Of a DNA stretch of 64,000 nucleotides, positions 1 through 13,797 are shown piece after piece; position 1 is the first letter of the stretch, and the number at the start of each line of letters is the position of its first letter. The position numbers were made by a program, and so were the translations under genes. The DNA comes from Palsa-504 sp963742795 (GTDB lineage: Bacteria > Actinomycetota > Actinomycetes > Streptosporangiales > Streptosporangiaceae): the NCBI GenBank assembly GCA_963742795.1, contig CAVUNL010000026.1, forward strand, positions 496,001-560,000. Direction: 5' to 3'. The notes beneath the pieces are model-generated. The model was not told the DNA's origin. It searched no databases and saw only the letters and a program-made list of their open reading frames with translations.

Positions 1-2
1 TG

Positions 3-380
3 GAACGTTCGGGGAAGCTCACTGACGACGGGCTGGCCGTGACGGTGAACACCGTTACTCCCGGCTTTATCGCGACCGAGATGGTCGAGGCCATACCAGA
101 GAAAGTCATCGAGAAGATCAAGGGGCAGATCCCGATGCGGCGATTGGGCCGGCCTGAAGAGGTCGCGCGCGTCGTACATTTCCTTGCCGCCGACGCCTCC
201 TCCTACATCACCGGGCAGGTATGGGGAGTCAACGGCGGAATGGACATGTTATGCACCGCAGATTCCGTCCGGCCAGGTGACGAGGATCGACGAGGTGCAT
301 GCCTCCGGGCAGGCCCGTTCCCAGGGCCTGCTCATAAGGTCGAGCATGCCACGCCCGGCCGGCTGACCACGTCGTGCTGA
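3..380 (+). CDS. phaB: Acetoacetyl-CoA reductase (PhaB-like SDR), C-terminal part
   Basis: The reading frame is open from base 3, so the gene begins before the window. The visible part is the C-terminal third of a short-chain dehydrogenase: VNTVTPGFIATEMV follows the cofactor site, then the PMRRLGRPEEVARVV helix and the terminal ITGQVWGVNGGMDM. This matches NADPH-dependent acetoacetyl-CoA reductases, which make 3-hydroxybutyryl-CoA for polyhydroxyalkanoate; FabG is the close alternative. Family members normally stop at the NGG.DM end. Here the frame runs on for about 44 unrelated, Arg/Pro/Gly-rich residues, so the native stop has probably been lost. The Rossmann motif and catalytic Ser-Tyr-Lys lie upstream and cannot be checked. 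Confidence 0.8.
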   Translation, partial: ERSGKLTDDGLAVTVNTVTPGFIATEMVEAIPEKVIEKIKGQIPMRRLGRPEEVARVVHFLAADASSYITGQVWGVNGGMDMLCTADSVRPGDEDRRGACLRAGPFPGPAHKVEHATPGRLTTSC

Positions 381-453
381 CACTTAGGCGGACCATAGCG
401 ACGTACCGTTTGGCGCTCGTGGAGGTCGCGGCGCCCATGGAAGGATTTCTCCG

Positions 454-798
454 GTGATCAAGCATATCTACGAGATCGACTATCCGCCCAGAGGCAAGGA
501 CAAGTACCTCAGGTGGGTCCGATCGATCGCGGATGCTCTTCAGGCTCCGGCTGAGCTGCGGCGGCTGGCGTCCTACGACAATGTTTACTCGACGACACCC
601 CATCGCGTCGTCGAGTTCACCTTCGACTCTCCGCAGGACGCGGCCACGTATTTCGACCGGAAGGAAATCGGGCTGATATTGCAAAGCGAGCTGCCGACGC
701 ACAGCGCCAACATCCATATTAAGGTCCTGGCGCTACGTGATGATTACATCAAGGCAACAGTGGCTGAAACGGCCACTGCACACCAGGATCGGACCTAA
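454..798 (+). CDS. Small hypothetical protein, possibly ferredoxin-like fold
   Basis: A 114-residue protein from a GTG start with a purine-rich GGAAGGA about ten bases upstream. It starts MIKHIYEIDYPP and alternates hydrophobic strands (VVEFTFDS, IHIKVLAL) with amphipathic helices. That pattern resembles dimeric alpha+beta-barrel proteins of the antibiotic-biosynthesis-monooxygenase/EthD type, but no catalytic motif is recognisable. It has no signal peptide or membrane segment. It follows the PhaB-like gene on the same strand and could be co-transcribed with it. The function is unknown. Confidence 0.55.
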   Translation: MIKHIYEIDYPPRGKDKYLRWVRSIADALQAPAELRRLASYDNVYSTTPHRVVEFTFDSPQDAATYFDRKEIGLILQSELPTHSANIHIKVLALRDDYIKATVAETATAHQDRT

Positions 799-950
799 GT
801 TCCTGTTCACACGCGTGCCCGCGTGGCTACCCGGGCCTGATCGCCGAACCCAATTCTGCCGCCGCATGAGGCGGCGGTCGCCGACGTAGTTCTGCCGGAT
901 GTGCACCCTGGCCGGAGCCAACGGCCCGCTTCCGTGCGAAAGTGGCTTAC

Positions 951-1629
951 ATGCGGAAATACGTCATCATGGGCATCCAGGGCAGCGGCAAGGGAACTCA
1001 CGCGAAAATGCTCGCCGGGGGCTTCGACCTGGAGCACATCGCGGTCGGGGATATCTTCCGGTGGAACGTCCAGCACCACACCAAGCTCGGCGCGCAGGTC
1101 AGGCGCACGATGGCGGCGGGATTGCTGGTCGGCGACGACCTCGTCGAGGGCGTGGTGAAGCAACGGCTCAGCGAGCACGACTGGAACTACGGCTTCATCA
1201 TCGACGGCTTCCCGCGCAACCAGCGGCAGGCGGAGTTCTTCCTGGAGAGCTACGACATCGACGGGGTCATCCATCTCGACCTGCCCGACAGCGAGGTGGC
1301 GCGCCGGGTGCTCGCCCGGCGGCTGTGCGCGGGCTGCGGGATGGACTACAGCCTGATCGACAACAGCCCGTCCACCGACGGGCAGGTGCGACGCCTGCGG
1401 CGGCGAGCTGATCAGGCGCGAAGACGACACCGAGGAGGCGCTCGCCGTCCGGCTCCGCGAGTATCACGAGAAGACCAATCCCGTGCTGGACATCTTCGGC
1501 CGCAAGGAGTACGTCATCACGGTGGACTCCCGGCCCGCCCAGCAGCAGGTCCAGCAGGCCATCAGGGACAGGATCGGGCTGCCGCCTTCCCGCGTGACGG
1601 CGGCGAGCAGCCAGGCTGATGCGCGGTAA
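951..1629 (+). pseudogene. adk: Adenylate kinase, zinc-LID type, with a +1 frameshift
   Basis: Adenylate kinase interconverts ATP+AMP and 2 ADP. The P-loop is GIQGSGKGTH near the N-terminus, followed by the AMP-site segment VGDIFRW and the IIDGFPRN motif. The LID begins RRLCAGCGMDYS, the first CxxC of a zinc site. After SPSTDG (about 1380) the frame breaks. With one extra G removed at 1380-1382 it continues as RCDACGGELIRREDD, supplying the second CxxC, and runs through NPVLDIFGRKEYVITVD to a TAA at 1627-1629. The unshifted frame stops at 1619 in nonsense. ATG at 951 is preferred over GTG at 942 because GAAAG sits about ten bases before it. The 3' end overlaps the convergent glgX. The shift may be real or a sequencing error in a G run. 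Confidence 0.82.
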
Positions 1630-3904
1630 ACCGAACGACGAACCGGAACTGATCTCCAACGTAACGACGGCAGTCGGCCTGCTCACCTTCGCGCTGGAGC
1701 TGATCAGCGTGACCCAAGCCGCCAGGCCACGTTAATTCGTCCCGGCCGCGCTGGCTCCGCCGGGTCGGATCGTCGGCGGCGCGCAGCACCATGACTGAAC
1801 GGCCGGTCACGTCGACCGCCGTCCCGCTGGCCAGCACCGCGGGCGGGCCGCCCGCACCGGTGCCCGATCGGTTCGGCAGCGCCGCCGTATCGACAACAAG
1901 ATGCCAGCCGTCTGCGTGATCGGCGCCGGGCAGAACGAACCGCACGGCGTCGCTGTGCGCATTGAATAGCAGCAGGAAATGCTCGTCGCGGATGGGCTCG
2001 CCGCGGGCGCCCGGCTCGGTAATGGCCTCACCATTCAGGAACACCGCCAGCGACCTCGCGAAGCCGGAGCGCCAGTCCGCTTCGGTCATTTCCCGGCCGG
2101 ACGGGGTCAGCCAGACGATGTCCCGCAGGCCGTCCGGGCCGGTCCGGGCGGGGCGCCCGCTGAAGAACCTGCGCCGCCGGAACACCGGGTGCGCCCGGCG
2201 CAGCGCGGACAGCGCGCCTGTGAAGTCAGCCAGGTCCGCGTATTCGCCGGCGTTCTCCCAGTCCACCCACGACAGCGGCGAATCCTGACAATAGGCGTTG
2301 TTGCTGCCCTGCTGGGTGCGCCCCATCTCGTCACCAGCCAGCAGCATCGGGACGCCCTGCGAGCAGAACAGCGTGGTCAGGAAATTGCGGACCTGGCGGG
2401 CGCGCAGCACGCTGACCGCCGGATCGTCGGACGAGCCTTCCGCGCCGCAGTTCCAGGATCGGTTGTCATCGGTGCCGTCCTCGTTGTTCTCGCCGTTGGC
2501 CTCGTTGTGCTTGCGGTTATAGCTGACCAGGTCCGCGAGCGTGAACCCGTCATGACACGTCACGTAGTTCACTGATGCCACCGGCCGCCGCCCGCTGGTC
2601 TCGTACAAGTCGCTGGAGCCGGTCAGCCGCTGGGCAAACTCCGGCAGCACGCTGGGCTCGCCACGCCACAGGTCCCGCACGCAGTCACGGTAGTGGCCGT
2701 TCCATTCCGACCACAGCGGCGGGAACCTGCCGACCTGGTAGCCGCCTTCCCCGACATCCCACGGCTCGGCGATCAGCTTCACCTGCGACACGACCGGATC
2801 CTGCTGGACCAGATCGAAGAACGCGGCCAGCCGGTCCACGTCATGCAGCTGCCGGGCCAGGGCTGCGGCCAGGTCGAAACGGAACCCGTCCACGTGCATG
2901 TCCAGGATCCAGTAACGCAGCGAGTCCATGATCAGCTGCAGCGCTTGCGGACTGCGGGCATTAAGACTGTTGCCGCAGCCGGTGTAGTCCAGGTAGACCC
3001 CCGGGTCACCATCGGCAAGCCGGTAGTACGCGGCGTTGTCGATGCCGCGGAAAGATAGCGTAGGACCGGAGGCGCCGCCCTCGGCCGTATGGTTGTAGAC
3101 GACGTCCAAGATCACCTCGATGCCCGCCGCGTGCAGCGCCTTGACCATAGACTTGAACTCGGTGACATGGCCATGTGGCTCGGTGGATGACGAGTAGCCG
3201 TTGTGCGGCGCGAGGAAACCGATCGTGTTGTAACCCCAGTAGTTGGACCGGCCGCCTGCTGCCAGCTGCCGCTCCGAGATGAACTGATGCACCGGCATCA
3301 GCTCGACAGCGGTCACGCCCAGCCGGGTCAGGTGGTCGATGATGACCGGGCAGGCCAGCCCCGCATAGGTGCCCCGCTGTCCGGGCGGGACCTCGGGATG
3401 GCGCAGGGTCAAGCCGCGGACATGCGCCTCGTAGATCACCGTCTCGTGATACGGCGTTCGCGGCGGCCGGTCATCCGCCCAGTCGAAATACGAGTTCGTA
3501 ACTACATTGCGAGGCATGAAAGGGGCGCTGTCGCGAGTGCTGATCGCCTCTGGCGCGCCGGGCCGGTGGGAGAACAGAGCCTCGTGCCAGTGCACCTGAC
3601 CCGCGACGGCCTTGCCATAAGGGTCGAGCAGCAGCTTCGCCGCATTGCACCGGTGACCGCGGGCCGGCGTGTACGGGCCGTGCACGCGATACCCGTAGTG
3701 TTGACCCGGGCCGACGCCGGGCAGGTAGCAGTGCCAGACGAAACCGTCCACCTCGGTGAGCTCGACCCGACTCTCCCTGCGGTTACCCGGACCGAACAGG
3801 CACAACTCGACCCGCTCGGCCACTTCAGAGAACAGGGCAAAATTGGTCCCTGACCCGTCCCAGGTAGCACCAAGCGGATAAGCAGCGCCAGGCCAGACGC
3901 GCAT
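1562..3904 (-). CDS. glgX: Glycogen debranching enzyme GlgX (isoamylase-type, GH13)
   Basis: A 780-residue protein that hydrolyses alpha-1,6 branches in glycogen or limit dextrins. The N-terminal CBM48-like region opens with YPLGATWDGSGTNFALFSE. The GH13 barrel shows VILDVVYNHTAEG, the nucleophile region HVDGFRFDLA, the acid/base LIAEPWDVG and TCHDGFTLADLVSYN with the conserved His-Asp. The family is usually about 700-720 residues, ending near the SVMVLRAADD seen here. The extra roughly 65 residues are low complexity and run into the convergent adk 3' end. The start (CAT at 3902-3904) lies only a few bases from the first readable codon of a truncated MscS gene on the other strand, so its native promoter region may have been altered. 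Confidence 0.93.
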   Translation of the reverse strand: MRVWPGAAYPLGATWDGSGTNFALFSEVAERVELCLFGPGNRRESRVELTEVDGFVWHCYLPGVGPGQHYGYRVHGPYTPARGHRCNAAKLLLDPYGKAVAGQVHWHEALFSHRPGAPEAISTRDSAPFMPRNVVTNSYFDWADDRPPRTPYHETVIYEAHVRGLTLRHPEVPPGQRGTYAGLACPVIIDHLTRLGVTAVELMPVHQFISERQLAAGGRSNYWGYNTIGFLAPHNGYSSSTEPHGHVTEFKSMVKALHAAGIEVILDVVYNHTAEGGASGPTLSFRGIDNAAYYRLADGDPGVYLDYTGCGNSLNARSPQALQLIMDSLRYWILDMHVDGFRFDLAAALARQLHDVDRLAAFFDLVQQDPVVSQVKLIAEPWDVGEGGYQVGRFPPLWSEWNGHYRDCVRDLWRGEPSVLPEFAQRLTGSSDLYETSGRRPVASVNYVTCHDGFTLADLVSYNRKHNEANGENNEDGTDDNRSWNCGAEGSSDDPAVSVLRARQVRNFLTTLFCSQGVPMLLAGDEMGRTQQGSNNAYCQDSPLSWVDWENAGEYADLADFTGALSALRRAHPVFRRRRFFSGRPARTGPDGLRDIVWLTPSGREMTEADWRSGFARSLAVFLNGEAITEPGARGEPIRDEHFLLLFNAHSDAVRFVLPGADHADGWHLVVDTAALPNRSGTGAGGPPAVLASGTAVDVTGRSVMVLRAADDPTRRSQRGRDELTWPGGLGHADQLQREGEQADCRRYVGDQFRFVVRFTAHQPGCSPPSRGKAAARSCP

Positions 3905-3911
3905 TCACTGA

Positions 3912-4790
3912 CTGTATCGTCAGGAATGCCAGTACGTCGTCACCGCCGTGCTGGTGGTGCAGCGCCTCGGTGTGCCCCTGGCGGGCCTGGTGGCGCCGGC
4001 CGCCCTGCTCAGCGCGGCGCTGGGGTTCGGCATGCAGCGGTTCGTCCAGGACATCGGGGCCGGGTTCTTCATCACCGCCGAACGCCAGTACGGGTTCGGC
4101 GACGTCGTCCGGATCTCGGTCACCGGGGTGTCGGAGCCAGCCGTCGGCACGGTCGAGGACGTGACCCTCCGGGTGACCAGGATCCGCTCGGTCACCGGTG
4201 AGGTCATCACCACACCCAACGGCCAGATCACCCAGGTGACCAACCTGTCCCGCGACTGGGCGCGCGCCGTGATCGACGTGCCCGTCCCCGCCGCCGTCGA
4301 GGTCAGCCGGGTCACTGAGGTGCTCAAGCGGGTCGGCGAGGAAGCGTGGAACGACGACCGGCTGCGCAAGATGATGCTCGACCCGCCGACCGTGATGGGC
4401 GTGGAACGGATCGAGGTCGACACGTTCTCGGTGCGCATGGTGGCGCGGACGCTGCCCGGCATGCAGTTCGACGTCGGCCGGGAGCTGCGCGCCCGCGTTG
4501 CGTCCGCCTTCCGTCAGGAGGGTATCAACGTGCCCGCCGACCTCCACACCGGCCACCCCCTCCGTAGCGGCCACGCCCAGCTCGTCGCCGCCCCCGGCGT
4601 CCGGTTCTCCCGGGCCATCGCCCACCTCCAGCCTGCCCTGATCCGGTGCCATCGCATCGCCACGGAATCCCGTCGGCGGTCAGGCAGGCTCGCGTCCTGC
4701 TGGGTCGAGCGCCCGTCCGACCAGGAAGACCAGCTGTCGCGTGACGAGCCCCGGCCATATACCAACCGCTGTCTTACCGTGGACGTATGA
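3912..4790 (+). pseudogene. MscS-family mechanosensitive channel, lacking its N-terminal part
   Basis: The readable frame starts right after a TGA at 3909 with no good start codon; the first GTG is at 3948. It contains the pore-lining TM3 of MscS (LLSAALGFGMQRFVQD) followed by the beta domain (RQYGFGDVVRIS, GTVEDVTLRVTRIRS, ITTPNGQITQVTNLSRDW) and the C-terminal alpha/beta part. The N-terminal transmembrane helices needed for a channel are missing, and the sequence abuts the start of glgX. This points to a deletion or rearrangement. The natural end is near NVPADLHT; beyond it the frame enters an 80-bp repeat (4567-4646) and a tail without homology. It is probably not functional as a channel. 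Confidence 0.75.
4567..4646. repeat. 80-bp dispersed repeat, copy 1
   Basis: This segment matches 13709-13788 in the same orientation with about 7 mismatches and no gaps. It contains GGCCACGCCCAGCTCGTC and ends CCTGCCCTGATCCGG. Here it follows the end of the MscS homology. Confidence 0.85.
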
Positions 4791-5110
4791 CCGGATGGGG
4801 CAATCTGCCGCCCGCGCTGCCGCCGCATGGCACAGTGCTGGCCTGGGCGCGGGGCTGCCGGTGCGAAGAGTGCGAACGCGAGTACCAGCATTTCGTGTCC
4901 GAACTGGCATTGCGGAAGCCGCTGAGGCTTCCCTCTCAGCCGGAGCCCCGCAAGCTGGATGCCGATACCCGCGCCCGGCTGGAACCGGCGGTGAGCCAGT
5001 CTGAGTGCCCCGTGTGCGGCGCGCTGCGCCATCAGCGGTGCCGCAACCTGGCGTTCCCCCAGCATTTCGCGCCGACTCATCCTGAGCGACGGCGGCGCGT
5101 GGGAAGCTGA
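4787..5110 (+). CDS. Small Cys-rich putative zinc-binding protein
   Basis: A 107-residue protein with two Cys clusters. An N-terminal CRCEECE is followed by a C-terminal CPVCGALRHQRC with a distal His in APTHPERRRR. The second cluster has the spacing of the small actinobacterial/phage zinc finger CPxCGA-x3-5-C...H. The basic end suggests nucleic-acid contact. Its ATG overlaps the TGA of the preceding degenerate MscS frame by ATGA, which is probably coincidental. No signal or membrane segment is visible. The function is unknown. Confidence 0.6.
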   Translation: MTGWGNLPPALPPHGTVLAWARGCRCEECEREYQHFVSELALRKPLRLPSQPEPRKLDADTRARLEPAVSQSECPVCGALRHQRCRNLAFPQHFAPTHPERRRRVGS

Positions 5111-5191
5111 GGACTGACCGCGCCAACAAGATCTTTTGCATGCCTAGGTATCCACCATGACCGAACAGATGCACGCCGCCGCCGACCGCCT

Positions 5192-5626
5192 CTACGAGCA
5201 GGTCTCATAGGGGTTAGTGGCAACGGCCAGTACGCGGCGGAGCAGGGCGGTCGACTGCAGGGACCTCACGGCCTCCTCATGGAGGGACCGCAGCGCGGGG
5301 TCGTCGCCAGGGTCGAGCGCCGCGGCCTCCCGCGCCTCAGTGAGGGCCTGCGCGGAGAAGTCCACGCCGATAAGGAGCGTCCCGGCTTGCTTGGCGACTA
5401 GCAGGCCATAGGCACCTCGGCCGCAGGCGAGGTCGAGCAGCGTGCTCCCGGGCCTGAGCCGGAGCTCTTCGGCCAGCTCCTGGATGGCTTCGGCGGGGAC
5501 CACTCCGGCTCGCGTGCCCGGCGGGAAGCCCACGTGCCGGTTCATGATCTCGGCGACGGCCGGCATGGCGGCCTGGTCTGCGTACCAGCCGTCGAAATAT
5601 CCGGCGGACAGCGGTTTCGGGGGCAT
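5192..5626 (-). pseudogene. SAM-dependent methyltransferase, truncated after the SAM site
   Basis: The N-terminal region resembles class I methyltransferases. After a leader (PLSAGYFDGWYADQAAMP) comes motif I, STLLDLACGRGAYGLLVAKQ, and motif II, LIGVDFSAQALTEAREAA. Homologues continue for roughly another 120 residues with the substrate-binding half. Here the homology ends near DPGDD and is replaced by an unrelated tail ending NPYETCS. Just outside, at 5157-5210 on the plus strand, a 17-codon frame (MTEQMHAAADRLYEQVS) ends abruptly, consistent with a deletion that joined two gene fragments. It is probably inactive. Confidence 0.65.
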
Positions 5627-5754
5627 GCGCCAAGATTACTGAGACAGAAGCCCGTCCTTCAGTCTCAGCCGTTGATGTGGCCCGTGACATCACCGGGTGT
5701 CCGGATCGGGTCTTCCCCGGCGACCGCGGGAGACCGGGGGAGGAGCGTGAACCC

Positions 5755-5793
5755 GGTCCGTTTGGATATAAAAGACTTTTTTCCGAACGGACC
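5755..5793. other. AT-rich imperfect hairpin in a 375-bp intergenic region
   Basis: Between the methyltransferase fragment and the ketoacyl synthase gene (5627-6001), the arms GGTCCGTT and AACGGACC pair. An inner GGATATAAAAG/CTTTTTTCC stem continues the pairing with two mismatches. The AT content is striking in this GC-rich context. It may be a terminator or a regulatory hairpin for the operon beginning at 6002. Nothing else recognisable was seen in this gap. Confidence 0.5.
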
Positions 5794-6001
5794 ATACCGC
5801 GAGCTTCGGGTCTTGTTCGTACCAAAGTGACCAGAGAGCCATCCAGCTGAATTCTGCCCTGAGGCGATTTGTCGGCAGACACGCATAGTCGCCGGATTCC
5901 GGGTACGGGAACAGTTACGGTGCCAGGGCCCGACCCGGAACCGTGTCCCGCCGCCCGGGCAGGCGGTCGGCGGATCAGGTGGTTCGCCCAGGAGGTGGTG
6001 C

Positions 6002-7972
6002 ATGAAGCCCTTCGTGATCAATAAGCACGGCCGGCTGGTGTTCCCGGCTAACTTCCTCGGCGAGCTGGATTTCTCGGTCCTGGAGTCTCTCGACCAGTTC
6101 ACCGCGGTGATCGGGCGCGACTTCGAGGCCAAGGCGCCGACCGGTACCGACATCCTGGCCCGGGTCGAGGCCGGCACCTATCCAGGGCGCTTCGAGCTAC
6201 TGCGTGACCTGGGGCAGAACCTGTTCTGGGTCAACCGGTACGCGCTCACCATGTTCGACAAGCGGCCGACGCGGTGGCGGGACCTGCCCAAGGGCCGCGA
6301 CGACGTCTTCCTGCCGGCGCTGACCCCGTGGGAAGACAGCGAGCGGAAGGTGACCGCGGTAGAACGCGCCTTCCGTGAGCTGCCCGCGACGTGGGACGCC
6401 GACACCGAGAACAGGGTGTTCGACCTGCTGTTCGGTGTGTTCAGCACCAAGCTCCACCACGCCACCGAACTGCCCGCGATCAAGCCGACCGTGGCGGAGT
6501 TCCTCAGCCAGCCCGAGACGCTGACGTTCGTCATGCCGGACCATGACCCCGACTACCCGGTGTTCACGTTCGAGCAGATCCTCGACGCTCACGAGTCCGT
6601 GCCGGAACTCGAGGCGCTGATGCGCTGGGCGATGGTGCTGTACAACCAGTATCCGTGGGATCGCGCGCGCACCGAGCTACGCGGGCCTGGCGAGATCGGC
6701 GACGACGACTTCGTGGTCGCGTTCCACCCGCGCAACCGCGACGTCCTGGCCTTCATCGAGCGGGTCAGGCGTTCAGCGGGCGGCGGGCGCGAGCCGGCCA
6801 CCGTGGCGGGCCGAAGCCGGCCAGCCGAGGCCGTGGCTCCAGTAAGGCCCTATCCGCCGGTCCGGGTGCGGGAGGCGTTCCGGATCCAGCCGAAGCTCGA
6901 GGCCCTCGCGGTCGTGCGCGGCGAGTACGTCTGCAGCAACGACGACGTGATCAGGAACGCGAGCTTTTCGTGGTCGCCGATGAACGCCGCGGAGATCAGC
7001 GCGAAAACCGGGATCGGCCAGCGCCGCTACACCAGCCGGGAGCCCGAGCAGCTGGCCCTGCCCGCGGCCCGGGCGGCGCTGGCCAAGTCCGGCCGTGCTG
7101 CGGAGGAAATCGGCGCCGTCCTGGTCAGCACGTGCACGAGCAACCGGTTGATCCCGTCCATCGCGTGCTGGCTGTCCGGCGAGCTCGGCCTGCTGCAGAC
7201 CCATGCCTCCGCCGACCTGGTTGCCGCCTGCGCGGGGCTGCCTTACGGGATGGCGGAGGCCATCCGCCAGCTCCAGGAGGTCGACCGGCCGGTCCTGCTG
7301 GTCTGCGTAGAGAAGTTCTCCGACAAGATCGGCAGCGTCCGCACCTCCCGGATGATCTTCGGGGACGGGGCCGCGGCCATGGTCATCGGCCCGGCCCCGG
7401 ACGGCGACCCGGGCGACGTGGAGGTCGTGCAGACCTACGCCAGCGGGCCGCACACCGAGGTCAACTCGATCATCTGGCCGAACGCGGACTTCGACAACGA
7501 CATCACCGTGTACGGTCCCGAGGTCAAGTCGCTGGTGCAGCGTTACCTGGTCCAGATGCTGGACGAGCTCGGCGAGCTTCCCGATCCCGACGACCCCGGG
7601 CGCACGCTGCTCGACGCCATCGACCTGATCGTGCCGCACCAGGCCAACAAGACGATGATCCTCAACCTGGCGGCCAAGGCCGGGCTGTCCGCCGACCAGC
7701 TGTACTTCAACGTGGACCAGATGGGGAACGTGTCGGCGGCGAGCATCCCGATCGCGCTCTTCGACGCCGTGCGCGACGGCGCGATAACCAGCCGGACGCG
7801 GGTCTTCGCGCCCGGCTTCGGGGCCGGTGCGGTCGGCGGCTACGCCGTGCTGCAGGTCGACCCGGCCATCGTGGCCGACGAGGTGGTGCTGGACGTCATC
7901 CTTCAGACCGCGATGCCGCCACCGCTAGTCGGCGGCACCAGCGACGACATGCGCGCGGCGTTCGGCGGGTGA
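6002..7972 (+). CDS. Beta-ketoacyl-ACP synthase III family protein with an extra N-terminal domain
   Basis: A 656-residue two-part protein behind a good GGAGGTG ribosome site. Residues about 1-260 form a domain I do not recognise (begins MKPFVINKHGRLVFPANFLG). Residues about 300-640 are a thiolase-fold KAS III/HMG-CoA-synthase-like unit. Its triad is complete: Cys410 in ADLVAACAGLPYG, His546 in IVPHQANKTM and Asn576 in QMGNVSAASIP. The spacing is close to that of FabH. Such enzymes condense an acyl-CoA with malonyl-ACP or another malonyl thioester. Only four bases separate it from the downstream acyl-CoA carboxylase, so the pair probably form one operon in which the carboxylase supplies extender units. 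The product is unknown. Ordinary FabH is about 330 residues, so the fusion is unusual. Confidence 0.85.
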   Translation: MKPFVINKHGRLVFPANFLGELDFSVLESLDQFTAVIGRDFEAKAPTGTDILARVEAGTYPGRFELLRDLGQNLFWVNRYALTMFDKRPTRWRDLPKGRDDVFLPALTPWEDSERKVTAVERAFRELPATWDADTENRVFDLLFGVFSTKLHHATELPAIKPTVAEFLSQPETLTFVMPDHDPDYPVFTFEQILDAHESVPELEALMRWAMVLYNQYPWDRARTELRGPGEIGDDDFVVAFHPRNRDVLAFIERVRRSAGGGREPATVAGRSRPAEAVAPVRPYPPVRVREAFRIQPKLEALAVVRGEYVCSNDDVIRNASFSWSPMNAAEISAKTGIGQRRYTSREPEQLALPAARAALAKSGRAAEEIGAVLVSTCTSNRLIPSIACWLSGELGLLQTHASADLVAACAGLPYGMAEAIRQLQEVDRPVLLVCVEKFSDKIGSVRTSRMIFGDGAAAMVIGPAPDGDPGDVEVVQTYASGPHTEVNSIIWPNADFDNDITVYGPEVKSLVQRYLVQMLDELGELPDPDDPGRTLLDAIDLIVPHQANKTMILNLAAKAGLSADQLYFNVDQMGNVSAASIPIALFDAVRDGAITSRTRVFAPGFGAGAVGGYAVLQVDPAIVADEVVLDVILQTAMPPPLVGGTSDDMRAAFGG

Positions 7973-7976
7973 CGCG

Positions 7977-13783
<5,807 letters not shown>

Positions 13784-13797
13784 TCCGGCGGTAGCGG

